A stretch of DNA of 64,000 bases from Saccharomyces paradoxus (taxonomy: Eukaryota; Ascomycota; Saccharomycetes; Saccharomycetales; Saccharomycetaceae), in NCBI RefSeq assembly GCF_002079055.1, contig NC_047497.1:1-64000 (forward strand), written 5' to 3'. The notes beneath the pieces are model-generated. The model did not search any database and had not been told where the DNA came from. It saw only the letters and a list, made by a program, of their open reading frames with translations. Below, piece after piece: positions 40,808 through 51,700 of this stretch. The position numbers and the translations under genes are program-made. The first letter of the stretch is position 1. Every line of letters starts with the position of its first letter.

Positions 40808-42679
40808 ATGACAGGTCCATTAGTGTACGTTCAAAACGGGGATGGTATCTTCTTCAAGCTGGCTGAGGGCAAGGGAACAAATGATGCAGTCATTCATTTG
40901 GCCAATCAAGACCAAGGTGTTCGGGTCCTTGGAGCAGAGGAATTTCCAGTCCAAGGTGAAGTGGTAAATATTGCGTCCTTGTTGGGGTTTATCAAGTTAA
41001 AGTTGAACAGGTATGCTATTATTGCGAATACCGTGGAAGAGACTGGTAGATTCAATGGACACGTTTTCTATAAAGTCTTGCAACATTCTGTGGTGTCTAC
41101 CAAGTTTAACTCGAGAATCGATTCTGAAGAAGCCGAATATATCAAGTTACTGGAATTACATTTGAAAAATTCCACATTTTATTTCTCATACACATATGAT
41201 TTAACAAATTCTTTACAAAGAAATGAAAAGGTTGGACCTGCACCCTCCTGGAAAACCGCTGATGAACGATTTTTCTGGAATCATTATTTAACTGAGGATT
41301 TGAGAAACTTCGCTAATCAGGATTCTAGAATTGACGCTTTCATACAACCTGTTATCTATGGGTATGCTAAGACGGTGGACGCCGTTTTGAATGCCACCCC
41401 TATTGTTCTTGGTTTGATTACCAGGCGTAGTATATTCAGAGCGGGTACAAGATACTTCCGTCGTGGTGTTGACAATGATGGCAATGTTGGCAATTTCAAT
41501 GAAACTGAACAAATTTTACTAGTTGAGAATCCAGAAAGTGAAAAAACGCATGTTTTCTCTTTCTTACAAACAAGAGGCTCTGTGCCAATATATTGGGCTG
41601 AAATCAACAACTTAAAGTACAAGCCAAATCTTGTTCTTGGAGAAAACTCGTTAGATGCAACCAAAAAGCATTTTGACCAACAAAAGGAACTCTATGGCGA
41701 CAATTACTTGGTTAATCTAGTTAACCAAAAGGGCCACGAACTTCCCGTGAAAGAAGGCTATGAATCCGTCGTGCACGCATTGAACGATCCAAAGATTCAT
41801 TATGTGTATTTTGATTTCCATCACGAATGTCGTAAGATGCAATGGCATAGAGTGAAATTGTTGATTGATCACTTGGAAAAGTTAGGTTTGTCAAACCAAG
41901 ATTTCTTCCACAAGGTCATAGATTCCAATGGTAACACCGTTCAAATTGTTAAAGAGCAACATTCCGTTGTAAGAACAAATTGTATGGATTGTTTGGACAG
42001 AACAAATGTTGTTCAATCCGTTTTAGCCCAGTGGGTTCTACAAAAGGAGTTTGAAACTGCCAATATCATTGATACTGGAAGCACTTGGGAGGATAATGCT
42101 CCATTGTTAACGTCTTATCAAAACTTATGGGCCGATAACGCTGATGCAGTTAGTGTGGCATATTCAGGTACTGGAGCTTTGAAGACTGACTTTACAAGAA
42201 CCGGTAAGCGTACTCGTCTAGGTGCGTTCAACGATTTTTTGAATTCAGCATCACGTTACTACCAGAACAATTGGACTGATGGTCCAAGACAGGATTCATA
42301 CGATTTATTCCTTGGTGGATTTAGACCACATACCGCTTCTATCAAGTCGCCATTCCCCGACAGAAGACCAGTGTATATTCAGCTGATCCCAATGATTATT
42401 TGCGCAGCCTTGACCGTTTTGGGTGCTACAATATTTTTCCCCAAGGATAGATTCACTAGCAGTAAAAATTTGTTGTATTTCGCTGGTGCGTCGATTGTCT
42501 TGGTGCTTTCAACCAAATTCATGTTTAAGAACGGTATTCAGTATGTCAACTGGCCTAAATTAGTGGACGTTGGGTTTTTGGTCGTTCATCAAACGCATGA
42601 TAAAGAACAGCAATTCAAAGGCTTGAAATATGCACAGAGCCCTAAATTTTCCAAGCCAGATCCTTTAAAAAGAGATTAA
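40808..42679 (+). CDS. SAC1: Phosphatidylinositol 4-phosphate phosphatase
   Basis: A 623-residue ER/Golgi membrane enzyme that dephosphorylates PI4P, working at ER contact sites and with the SPOTS complex in sphingolipid control. The cytosolic Sac domain covers about residues 1-450. The catalytic CX5R(T) loop is Cys392 to Arg398 in RTNCMDCLDRTN. Two hydrophobic helices at about 523-545 and 553-572 anchor the protein, and the tail ends in LKRD. Length and motif positions equal those of S. cerevisiae Sac1, with scattered conservative substitutions. Intact. Confidence 0.98.
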   Translation: MTGPLVYVQNGDGIFFKLAEGKGTNDAVIHLANQDQGVRVLGAEEFPVQGEVVNIASLLGFIKLKLNRYAIIANTVEETGRFNGHVFYKVLQHSVVSTKFNSRIDSEEAEYIKLLELHLKNSTFYFSYTYDLTNSLQRNEKVGPAPSWKTADERFFWNHYLTEDLRNFANQDSRIDAFIQPVIYGYAKTVDAVLNATPIVLGLITRRSIFRAGTRYFRRGVDNDGNVGNFNETEQILLVENPESEKTHVFSFLQTRGSVPIYWAEINNLKYKPNLVLGENSLDATKKHFDQQKELYGDNYLVNLVNQKGHELPVKEGYESVVHALNDPKIHYVYFDFHHECRKMQWHRVKLLIDHLEKLGLSNQDFFHKVIDSNGNTVQIVKEQHSVVRTNCMDCLDRTNVVQSVLAQWVLQKEFETANIIDTGSTWEDNAPLLTSYQNLWADNADAVSVAYSGTGALKTDFTRTGKRTRLGAFNDFLNSASRYYQNNWTDGPRQDSYDLFLGGFRPHTASIKSPFPDRRPVYIQLIPMIICAALTVLGATIFFPKDRFTSSKNLLYFAGASIVLVLSTKFMFKNGIQYVNWPKLVDVGFLVVHQTHDKEQQFKGLKYAQSPKFSKPDPLKRD

Positions 42680-42846
42680 TGAGTTCCGTATGTGATAAAA
42701 TGATGATTATCTTTAAATCTAAAATCTAAAACCGGAAATATGATAAAAACAAGAAAAAAAGTGAGTAAAAAAAAAGAATAAAAAAATAAACGCCTGCCGT
42801 GGAAGAAGAGCAAGTTATTTATTTTCTTATTTTATCTTTCATGGTC

Positions 42847-42872
42847 ATATATATATATATATATATATATAT
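42847..42872. repeat. (AT)13 microsatellite
   Basis: A 26-base uninterrupted AT run in the convergent SAC1-TRP3 3' interval. Such tracts often overlap yeast efficiency elements for 3'-end formation (TATATA). Confidence 0.95.
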
Positions 42873-42952
42873 TCTATAGGCTACTATACATGAAGGCGTT
42901 CATTCTTACAGCGTTAAGTGTTTTCTTCCCCATTGTACCGTGTAAGTTCCAA

Positions 42953-44407
42953 TCATTCGCATAATTCGTGAATGAACTTCTTCACATCGGTTGATTTCAT
43001 TAAGGCTTCGCCCACTAAAAATCCATGGACTCCTTCTTTTTTATATTTTTCTGCATCTTCCCTTGTGGTAATTCCCGATAGAGCAATTAAAAGAACGTCC
43101 TTTGGAGTAGATTCCACCAAGTTACTAGTGGTATTCAGGTCTACGTTGAATGAGTGTAGATCCCTATTATTGACACCTATAACTTTAGCACCAATCTCTA
43201 AAGCTCTTTGTAGTTCCTCTTTGGAGTTTACCTCAACGAGCGGCTCCATGTTCAATTCTTTACTGTAGCAGTATAGCTCCTTCAATAAGGGTTGAGATAG
43301 CATCTTAACTATAAGGAGGACGGTGTCAGCCCCGGCTAATCTTGCTTCTAGTATTTGATACTTGCTGAAGATAAATTCTTTTCTTAAAATACAAGGTCTC
43401 TCCTTGAGAGGGAATTTCAGATCTAGGATTTTTCTCACATTCACTAAATCCTGTAAAGACCCGTGAAACCAATGAGGTTCAGTCAAAACGGAAATGGCGG
43501 AGGCCCCAGCCTCTGCGTATTTGAGAGCCTGTTCAGCAGCAACGGCTTTTAAGCAGATAGGTCCTTTCGAAGGAGACGCACGCTTCACTTCAGCAAGAAC
43601 GGCAGCTCTCTTATGGGTTGATGACAATACAGCGTAGAAATCCTGCACTGGTGGAGCAAGACCTAAATCATAGTTGCATTGCAAGTCTTGAAAGGTGAAA
43701 CCTGGGATTTTAGACTGCTCATTCACGTCTATTTTACGCTGAGCATAGATACGGTCCAAAATAGAATTTGAAGGTGACAATTTGTTTTCCTCCCAGGTGC
43801 CTCCACTAACGTTTAGAATGTTCCTGATCATAAGATGGCCTTCTTCAGTCAATATGGATTCCGGATGAAATTGCACACCTTCTACAGTGTACTTCTTGTG
43901 TCTCACACCCATAATAATGCCATTTTCGGTGCTGGCGGTAACCTTCAAGCAAGATGGCAGAGATGATTCCGTCCCGGCCAAAGAATGGTATCTGGTCACA
44001 GCAATACCTTGCGGCACATTCTTGAAAAACCCACAGTTGTCGTGAGAGATGGGGGACGTTTTACCGTGGACAATCTCACCAGCGTAGGCAACTTCACCAC
44101 CAAAGACGTCAAACATACATTGCTGGCCCATACAGATCCCAAATACAGGAATTTTCCCGGTAAAGTACCGGATGCAGTCTCTTGAAATACCAGAATCTGT
44201 CTTTGGGTGACCTGGTCCGGGCGAGATAAGCAATGTGTCGGGATTCAAAGCAGCAATTTCGGGAACTGTGATTGCATCGTTACGGTAGACGCTCACTTTA
44301 GCACCCTCTTGGCACAAGTACTCGTACACGTTCCAGGTAAAAGAATCGTAGTTGTCAATTAGAACTACATGCTTATTGATTGGGTTTGTTGCAGCGTGCA
44401 CAGACAT
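42953..44407 (-). CDS. TRP3: Anthranilate synthase amidotransferase / IGP synthase
   Basis: A 484-residue bifunctional enzyme of tryptophan synthesis. The N-terminal glutamine amidotransferase domain (about 12-200) supplies ammonia to Trp2. Its triad is Cys92 in GICMGQQC with His181 and Glu183 in GVQFHPES. After a linker, the indole-3-glycerol-phosphate synthase domain (about 230-484) is a TIM barrel that closes the indole ring. Its active-site segment [12 protein letters not shown] contains Lys275, followed by CILRKEFIF. Length equals S. cerevisiae Trp3. Upstream Gcn4 sites fit general amino-acid control. Intact. Confidence 0.98.
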   Translation of the reverse strand: MSVHAATNPINKHVVLIDNYDSFTWNVYEYLCQEGAKVSVYRNDAITVPEIAALNPDTLLISPGPGHPKTDSGISRDCIRYFTGKIPVFGICMGQQCMFDVFGGEVAYAGEIVHGKTSPISHDNCGFFKNVPQGIAVTRYHSLAGTESSLPSCLKVTASTENGIIMGVRHKKYTVEGVQFHPESILTEEGHLMIRNILNVSGGTWEENKLSPSNSILDRIYAQRKIDVNEQSKIPGFTFQDLQCNYDLGLAPPVQDFYAVLSSTHKRAAVLAEVKRASPSKGPICLKAVAAEQALKYAEAGASAISVLTEPHWFHGSLQDLVNVRKILDLKFPLKERPCILRKEFIFSKYQILEARLAGADTVLLIVKMLSQPLLKELYCYSKELNMEPLVEVNSKEELQRALEIGAKVIGVNNRDLHSFNVDLNTTSNLVESTPKDVLLIALSGITTREDAEKYKKEGVHGFLVGEALMKSTDVKKFIHELCE

Positions 44408-44522
44408 TTTTTCTTATTAGTATGGCTTCCTATGTGGTCTAGAAAGGTTTAATAATGTCCTGAAAATTGACACAGCTCTTGCACAAGGTTCTGCATACCT
44501 TAATATCTGTTATAGGTGTGGA

Positions 44523-44529
44523 TGAGTCA
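44523..44529 (+). promoter_or_regulatory. Gcn4 site TGAGTCA upstream of TRP3
   Basis: An exact TGASTCA match 116 bp upstream of the TRP3 start. Gcn4 induces TRP3 during amino-acid starvation. Confidence 0.8.
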
Positions 44530-44634
44530 ACGATCCATTGATGATCACTCAATGATTACTACAAGACGCCAAATCCGTCGTCAGTGATATGATAGTACAA
44601 TGGCACCCAGGGGATATGGTGGGAGGTTTAATAC

Positions 44635-44641
44635 TGACTCA
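44635..44641 (+). promoter_or_regulatory. Second Gcn4 site TGACTCA upstream of TRP3
   Basis: A second exact TGASTCA palindrome 228 bp upstream of TRP3. It lies between TRP3 and the snoRNA promoter, but its distance and the pathway point to TRP3. Confidence 0.7.
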
Positions 44642-44752
44642 AAAAGGTATCTACGTTGACAAGTCAAGTGAAAATACCACGGCGTGATGCATCATTAGCG
44701 CTCATTACCAGAAAATTGTATTTAAAAACAGTCACTTGTTGTGCTCTCTTTG

Positions 44753-44840
44753 AGCCCTAACAAAAAATAATCCAAAAGCTTACAAGAAAGCTGAAAAAGT
44801 GAAAAATGTGGAAAAAAAATTCCAGCGGAGGAGTATAAAA
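44753..44840 (+). promoter_or_regulatory. snR64 promoter: Tbf1 site and TATA box
   Basis: AGCCCTAA at 44,753-44,760 is an exact match to the Tbf1 consensus ARCCCTAA, typical of yeast snoRNA promoters. TATAAAA follows at 44,834-44,840. Together they fit a Pol II start shortly downstream that makes a longer precursor of the snoRNA at about 45,044. Confidence 0.65.
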
Positions 44841-45043
44841 AGGAGGGAAGGATAAAATATTGCAATTTACGCACCTCAGAGGGGGAGAAGAAGACATGGC
44901 TCTTGCAAACAAAAATAGTGACTAGCGCGAGGGCAACAACACTAAGGCATGTCTCGGTCCAGCAGGAAAAGCAGGTCTTAGTCTTTCTTGTTTTCTCGTT
45001 CTCCTCACTGGTGTAGTGGTAGGGGGAATACGATGGAGTGGAT

Positions 45044-45146
45044 TTGTATGATGAGGAACCAGATAGGGACAACAGATTCTCAAGTGACGAGGAACATCTT
45101 TCAAAGCCCAGTTTTTAGTAGAGCTTAGGGCGCCTTTACTGACTAT
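45044..45146 (+). ncRNA. SNR64: C/D box snoRNA snR64
   Basis: Box C (ATGATGA) lies at 45,048-45,054 and box D (CTGA) at 45,139-45,142. They are enclosed by a perfect 9-bp terminal stem (GGAGTGGAT at 45,035-45,043 with ATCCACTCC at 45,145-45,153). Between them, AGATAGGGACA is complementary to TGTCCCTATCT in 25S rRNA and is followed by a D'-like CAGA, so it would guide 2'-O-methylation there. Size, guide and position between TRP3 and UBA1 match snR64, which directs modification of C2337 in S. cerevisiae 25S rRNA. Mature ends are estimated to within a few bases. Confidence 0.87.
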
Positions 45147-45264
45147 CCACTCCTTGAACTATGATCTTGTATTCACGTGGTTGTATGTAATACTGTAAGC
45201 CTTTCTTGAGTTTGCTATTACGTATCCCTGCGGTACGTGCTCGTGTATCATGACAAAAGGGTCG

Positions 45265-45273
45265 GGTGGCAAA
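45265..45273 (+). promoter_or_regulatory. PACE element (Rpn4 site) of UBA1
   Basis: GGTGGCAAA is the exact proteasome-associated control element, 121 bp upstream of UBA1. Rpn4 binds it to co-induce proteasome subunit and ubiquitin-pathway genes. Confidence 0.85.
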
Positions 45274-45393
45274 AAGAGGTAAAAGAAGGTGATCAAAAAG
45301 GGCCATTAAGTAGGATGAGCAACCGCCAATCGTTAAATATAACCGAATAAAAAGTAACTTTAGTAGCAAAGCAAAGAACATATACCTATAGCT

Positions 45394-48300
45394 ATGAGCA
45401 GCAATAATAGTGGTGTCTCTGCCGCCGCCGGAGAAATCGACGAGAGTCTTTATTCTCGTCAACTTTATGTGCTAGGTAAGGAAGCCATGTTGAAAATGCA
45501 AACGTCTAATGTATTAATTCTCGGTTTGAAGGGGCTAGGTGTTGAGATAGCGAAGAACGTTGTGTTGGCAGGTGTCAAGTCCATGACCCTTTTTGACCCT
45601 GAACCGGTTCAATTGGCAGACTTATCTACCCAATTTTTTTTGACCGAAAAAGACATTGGTCAAAAGAGAGGAGATGTGACTAGGACCAAGCTGGCAGAGT
45701 TGAATGCATACGTTCCGGTTAATGTATTGGACTCCTTAGATGATGTCACCCAATTGAGTCAATACCAGGTCGTGGTCGCTACAGACACTGTTTCTTTGGA
45801 AGATAAGGTGAAAATTAACGAATTTTGCCATTCTTCCGGCATTAGGTTCATTTCCTCGGAGACAAGAGGTTTGTTTGGTAATACTTTTGTAGACCTCGGT
45901 GACGAGTTCACAGTGTTGGACCCAACGGGTGAAGAACCTCGCACTGGTATGGTTTCAGACATCGAGCCTGATGGAACAGTGACCATGTTAGATGACAACA
46001 GACACGGACTGGAAGACGGAAATTTTGTCAGGTTTTCCGAAGTAGAAGGTCTTGATAAGTTGAATGATGGGACGCTTTTCAAAGTTGAGGTTTTGGGGCC
46101 ATTTGCATTCAGAATTGGCTCAGTCAAAGAATTTGGCGAGTATAAGAAGGGTGGTATTTTCACCGAAGTCAAAGTACCCCGTAAAATCTCATTTAAATCT
46201 TTGAAACAACAATTGTCTAATCCTGAGTTTATTTTCGCAGATTTTGCTAAATTCGATAGAACTGCTCAATTGCACTTAGGATTTCAGGCTTTACATCAAT
46301 TTGCCGTTAGACACAATGGTCAGCTGCCAAGAACAATGAATGATGAAGACGCCAATGAATTAATCAAGTTGGTTACAGATTTATCCGTTCAGCAACCGGA
46401 GGTTCTGGGTGAAGGTGTAGATGTTAATGAAGATTTAATCAGAGAGCTTTCTTATCAGGCAAGGGGTGACATCCCAGGTGTTGTAGCATTCTTTGGTGGC
46501 CTTGTCGCGCAAGAAGTGTTAAAAGCATGTTCTGGTAAATTTACTCCACTGAAGCAATTCATGTATTTTGATTCCCTAGAATCATTGCCAGATCCTAAAA
46601 ATTTCCTAAGAAATGAGAAGAGTACTCAGCCAATAAACTCTCGTTACGATAATCAAATTGCGGTTTTCGGCTTGGATTTCCAGAAAAGGATTGCTAATTC
46701 AAAAGTCTTTCTTGTCGGGTCTGGTGCCATTGGTTGTGAGATGTTGAAAAACTGGGCACTTCTAGGGCTCGGTTCTGGTTCAGATGGTTACATCGTTGTT
46801 ACGGATAACGATTCGATTGAGAAATCCAACCTGAACCGTCAATTCTTATTTAGACCAAAGGACGTCGGGAAGAACAAATCTGAAGTGGCTGCAGAGGCCG
46901 TTTGCGCCATGAACCCTGATTTGAAGGGCAAGATAAATGCTAAGATTGATAAAGTGGGGCCAGAAACTGAGGAAATATTTAACGATTCGTTTTGGGGAAG
47001 TCTTGATTTTGTTACCAACGCTCTAGACAATGTCGACGCAAGAACATACGTGGATCGTCGTTGTGTGTTTTATAGAAAACCACTACTGGAATCTGGTACC
47101 CTAGGTACCAAAGGTAATACTCAAGTTATCATTCCAAGATTGACTGAATCATATTCTTCTTCTAGAGACCCACCAGAAAAGTCTATCCCATTGTGTACTC
47201 TGCGTTCTTTCCCAAACAAGATTGATCACACAATTGCTTGGGCCAAATCTCTTTTCCAAGGTTACTTCACTGATTCCGCTGAAAACGTTAATATGTACTT
47301 GACACAACCGAATTTCGTTGAGCAAACACTAAAGCAAAGCGGTGATGTAAAGGGAGTTTTAGAATCCATTTCAGATTCTTTATCTAATAGACCGCACAAT
47401 TTTGAAGATTGTATCAAATGGGCGAGATTGGAGTTCGAAAAGAAATTTAACCACGATATTAAGCAGTTATTATTCAACTTCCCAAAGGACGCTAAGACTT
47501 CCAACGGTGAACCATTTTGGTCCGGTGCTAAGCGTGCTCCAACACCGTTAGAGTTTGACATTTACAATAATGATCACTTCCATTTTGTTGTAGCAGGCGC
47601 TAATTTGCGCGCATATAATTATGATATAAAAAGTGATGACTCTGATTCTAAACCTAATGTGGATGAGTACAAGTCTGTCATCGATCATATGATAATTCCA
47701 GAATTCACCCCAAATGCCAATTTGAAGATTCAAGTTAATGATGATGATCCAGATCCAAATGCTAATGCTGTTAGTGGCTCAGATGAAATCGATCAGCTGG
47801 CATCATCCTTACCAGATCCTTCTACTTTGGCGGGCTTTAAATTGGAACCTGTAGATTTCGAGAAAGACGATGATACTAACCACCACATTGAGTTCATAAC
47901 GGCTTGTTCCAACTGTAGAGCTCAAAACTACTTTATTGAAACTGCAGATCGTCAAAAGACTAAATTTATAGCAGGCCGTATTATTCCCGCCATCGCAACA
48001 ACCACTTCTTTGGTTACTGGTTTGGTCAATTTGGAATTATATAAGCTGGTTGACAACAAGACAGATATTGAGCAATACAAGAATGGCTTTGTTAATTTAG
48101 CCTTGCCATTTTTCGGTTTTTCAGAACCAATTGCTTCGCCAAAGGGAGAATATAACAACAAGAAATATGATAAGATTTGGGATAGATTTGATATTAAAGG
48201 AGATATCAAATTAAGTGAGTTAATTGAACATTTCGAAAAAGATGAAGGTTTGGAGATAACAATGCTTTCCTATGGCGTTTCTCTGCTCTATGCCTCCTTT

Positions 48301-48471
48301 TTCCCCCCAAAGAAGCTGAAAGAAAGATTGAATTTACCAATCACTCAATTGGTTAAACTGGTGACAAAGAAAGATATTCCAGCGCATGTATCTACAATGA
48401 TTCTAGAAATTTGTGCAGATGATAAGGAAGGCGAGGATGTGGAAGTTCCTTTTATTACCATTCATCTATGA
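45394..48471 (+). CDS. UBA1: Ubiquitin-activating enzyme E1
   Basis: A 1025-residue essential enzyme that adenylates ubiquitin with ATP, captures it as a thioester and hands it to all E2s. An inactive adenylation half near residues 15-170 and an active one near 420-600 each have a ThiF-like fold, the latter with [17 protein letters not shown]. The catalytic cysteine is in [11 protein letters not shown] at about 601, followed by the second catalytic Cys-domain half. A C-terminal ubiquitin-fold domain recruits E2s. It is one residue longer than S. cerevisiae Uba1, because of an extra Ala near position 11, and has many scattered substitutions. Driven by a PACE element. Confidence 0.98.
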   Translation: MSSNNSGVSAAAGEIDESLYSRQLYVLGKEAMLKMQTSNVLILGLKGLGVEIAKNVVLAGVKSMTLFDPEPVQLADLSTQFFLTEKDIGQKRGDVTRTKLAELNAYVPVNVLDSLDDVTQLSQYQVVVATDTVSLEDKVKINEFCHSSGIRFISSETRGLFGNTFVDLGDEFTVLDPTGEEPRTGMVSDIEPDGTVTMLDDNRHGLEDGNFVRFSEVEGLDKLNDGTLFKVEVLGPFAFRIGSVKEFGEYKKGGIFTEVKVPRKISFKSLKQQLSNPEFIFADFAKFDRTAQLHLGFQALHQFAVRHNGQLPRTMNDEDANELIKLVTDLSVQQPEVLGEGVDVNEDLIRELSYQARGDIPGVVAFFGGLVAQEVLKACSGKFTPLKQFMYFDSLESLPDPKNFLRNEKSTQPINSRYDNQIAVFGLDFQKRIANSKVFLVGSGAIGCEMLKNWALLGLGSGSDGYIVVTDNDSIEKSNLNRQFLFRPKDVGKNKSEVAAEAVCAMNPDLKGKINAKIDKVGPETEEIFNDSFWGSLDFVTNALDNVDARTYVDRRCVFYRKPLLESGTLGTKGNTQVIIPRLTESYSSSRDPPEKSIPLCTLRSFPNKIDHTIAWAKSLFQGYFTDSAENVNMYLTQPNFVEQTLKQSGDVKGVLESISDSLSNRPHNFEDCIKWARLEFEKKFNHDIKQLLFNFPKDAKTSNGEPFWSGAKRAPTPLEFDIYNNDHFHFVVAGANLRAYNYDIKSDDSDSKPNVDEYKSVIDHMIIPEFTPNANLKIQVNDDDPDPNANAVSGSDEIDQLASSLPDPSTLAGFKLEPVDFEKDDDTNHHIEFITACSNCRAQNYFIETADRQKTKFIAGRIIPAIATTTSLVTGLVNLELYKLVDNKTDIEQYKNGFVNLALPFFGFSEPIASPKGEYNNKKYDKIWDRFDIKGDIKLSELIEHFEKDEGLEITMLSYGVSLLYASFFPPKKLKERLNLPITQLVKLVTKKDIPAHVSTMILEICADDKEGEDVEVPFITIHL

Positions 48472-48566
48472 GTAACTAATTAACCGAAACAAAAAAATAA
48501 ATTAAATATATATATTAAATAGGTATATATGTATGACTTTTCACAAACTTTTCTTTGGTAAAAAGA

Positions 48567-48635
<69 letters not shown>
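48567..48635. repeat. (ATT)23 microsatellite
   Basis: A 69-base uninterrupted ATT triplet run in the short interval between the convergent 3' ends of UBA1 and STE6. Tracts this long are length-variable between strains. Confidence 0.97.
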
Positions 48636-48706
48636 GTTTATCATTAAGAACTTTTCTCGATATTTTGGTTATGTTTTAAGCATATTATTTTATATTTCGG
48701 TTGGGT

Positions 48707-51700
48707 TCAACTACTTCGGTTGGAAACGATCCGAAATAATTCCCCACGATTATTATATAAAGCGTCGAAGTTTCCTTGCTCAACTACCTTACCATCTTTA
48801 AAAACGGCAATTGAGTTACAAGACCTCATCATTTGTTCGTTGTGCGTTATAACGATTGTTAGTAGAGCGGGCGGTCCTTTCTTGACGATCTCGTTGATGA
48901 TACAGGAGCTGACAGAATCCAAAGCTGAAGTACATTCATCTAAAATCAGAATTTTTGATTTTCTTAGAAGTGCTCGGGCTATGCAGAGCCTTTGCGCTTG
49001 TCCACCTGACAATAAGGTTGTATCAATACGTGTATCCAAGCCCTGAAATGATGAGGTTACGAAGTCATAGATTCCCACATATTTTAATGCGTCATACATT
49101 TCAATCTCAGGTATTTCGCCCAGACAACCATACGTTAAGTTATCTCTAATGGTTCCATTGAATAATAAAGGTTTTTGCTCAACCACCGAAATTTCTCCTC
49201 TTAAACTTGTCAAATTCCAGTCATTTACGTCCGTGCCGTCTATTTTAATTTTGCCTATTTCACAATCATAGAGTCTTGTCAGTAAAAGTACAAGTGTAGA
49301 TTTTCCTGAGCCTGATTCACCAATAATACCTAATGTCTGTCCACAAAACATGTCAAGTTTCATGTGTTTATAAACAAAGGCGGTGGGTGCAGATGGATAG
49401 GCGAATGTCAGATTTTGTATTGAAACGATTGGTATTTTTTCCTTTTCATAGTATGTGCGACCAGCTATGCCTATTACTCTAGCATTATTGTTTTCAACTT
49501 CTAAGGTGTCCCGTTTTTCATCGAGAATCCTATATATAAAACTGGCAGCACGTTGGCCTCTACTGATGTCAGGGATCTGACTTACCAGACTAGTGCACGA
49601 CATAATAGTGAATAATAACAAAGTGAAGGTCGCAAACATTTTCTTTGAGGTGTACTCGTGAATCATAACCAGCTTTAATCCATAATAGTAAAGAATAGCT
49701 TGAATACACATGGCAATCATGTTTGTCATAGATATACCGAACCCTGTGGCAATGGCACGTTTGGAAGCAATTTGTTGCATTTTGATTTTTAACTCATGGT
49801 AGGACATTTGGAAATGAAATTCAGCCTGTAAACACTTAATAGTTTTAATGCTAGTGACAATCTGGTACAAGCAATTTTCTAACTGTGCGACAGATGTTTT
49901 ATAATCCGTTTCATATTTCTGTAAAATACCGCCATATATGGCTGAAAATATTATTATTAGCGGAAACATTGAAATACAAACCAAACTTAACTTCCAACCC
50001 GATACTAATGCCCAAATTAACCCAATAGTTGATACAGTAATGAAACTAGTCATTGCACTTAAAAATTCAGAGACCAAAGATCTCAAATCTCTGAGATCAT
50101 TCAATACTAAAGCGGAAATTTCAGAAGCTTTGTTGTTTTCACCAGAAAACCAGTTCATATTCTTTCTCGTTAGCTTTTCCATAACTTCGTTCCTAAGATC
50201 CATAATCCAGTATTCACTGCAGTAACCTAATAGAAATCCTTTAGCAAAATTAAAAATACCATCTGCCGCAGCCACGCCAAGAACAACGAACGACCATTTC
50301 GCTAAATAGTATGAAGAGCCAGTATCCCCATCCGTGAGTGGAACAATTCCTTCTAACAAGAAACTGAATGTATATGAAAAGACAGGATTTGTGGCACCTG
50401 CGATAAAAGAACATAGCAGCCCTAAAATCAGAGTTTTTTTGTATCTTATACTTTTGATCATTCTCCTGATTATTTGAATAATGCTCAGAAGTTGTGGTCC
50501 TGTTGCACTTTCGATGTTGTTTTGTTGTTCTAGCACATATTCGGTATTTTCCTCTTCGATCTTAATTCGTCTTGTTTTACAGTTTGATCTTTTCTGATAG
50601 ATTGCTTCGTAAAAGGACAGCTGATCTGCCTCATCATATCCCAGATTACTTAGGCCTGCTTCGAATTTGGGAGTTTCCAGTTGAGAATTAACACTTTCCA
50701 CAGTTTGTATGGATTTTTCTTCAATCTCTGTATTTACAATAGTTTTCGCGTCAGAATAGTCATTCTGTAGGTGATACCATGTGCTAAATGTAGTGGTCGG
50801 ATCCGATAAAAGTTCAGACTGGATACCGCTTTCAACAATTTTTCCCTCCTTCATTAAGTACAAATAATCATCAGACTCGATTTGGCCCAATTCATGCGTT
50901 GATATGATTGTAGTCTTTCCTTTCCTCCAATGTCGAATCGCCTTCATCAACAGATTGCGATGAACAATATCTAGAGCCGACACAGCTTCGTCTAAGAACA
51001 ATATTGGAGTATCTCTAATGAAGGCACGTGCTATAGCAACTCTTTGTTGTTGCCCGCCACTAAGTGTAATGCCTCCACTCCCAATTAATGTTTCTAGTCC
51101 ATTGGGTAGATCTAAAATAAGCCTGTCAAGAAGAGCCATCCTGCAGGCATCCTTGATCAAGTCTCTATTTTCACTGGTGCTGTAATCGGCATTTCTTATC
51201 GAATCTGTTGAACCTAAAAGAATATTGTTTCGAAGAGTATCATTAAATAGGGTGCAGCGCTGTTCTACGACGGTGATATTTTCAATTAGCAGTTTTCGGT
51301 CGATGGTTTGGATATTGCGGCCATTGATGGATATCGACCCATCATAGCCATCGTAAAACTTTAATAATAAGTTGGATAATGTGGATTTACCTGAACCTGA
51401 TTTCCCTACTATAAAAGTAAATCGGCCTGCAGGGAAATTTAAATTAACGTTTTCCAGAACAGTTTCAGAAGGTCTGCTTGGATATGAAAACGAAACGTTG
51501 TCAAAAGTTAGATCACTAGTGGCATATTCTAATGGATACTGGGGGGCTACAATCTTATTCAAAGGATTTCGCTTGGGCCCATCTTCTAATAGAGTCAGTA
51601 TTTTCCGCAAAGCCACTTCACCTTTTTGAAGAACAACGATTTGATGTAGAGTATTATTTAGCGTCGAGCCCAGCATAATGCATGAGTGAAAGCAAGTGAT

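Noticed and set aside
44722-45072. 116-codon minus-strand frame with a Cys-rich membrane-like segment and a nearby TACTAAA branch-point-like word
   Set aside because: It has no ATG, I see no convincing 5' splice site or upstream exon, and it lies antisense to the snR64 gene and its precursor, which explains the conserved sequence.
45136-45462. 108-codon minus-strand frame over the UBA1 start
   Set aside because: Antisense shadow across the UBA1 promoter and first codons; no family features.
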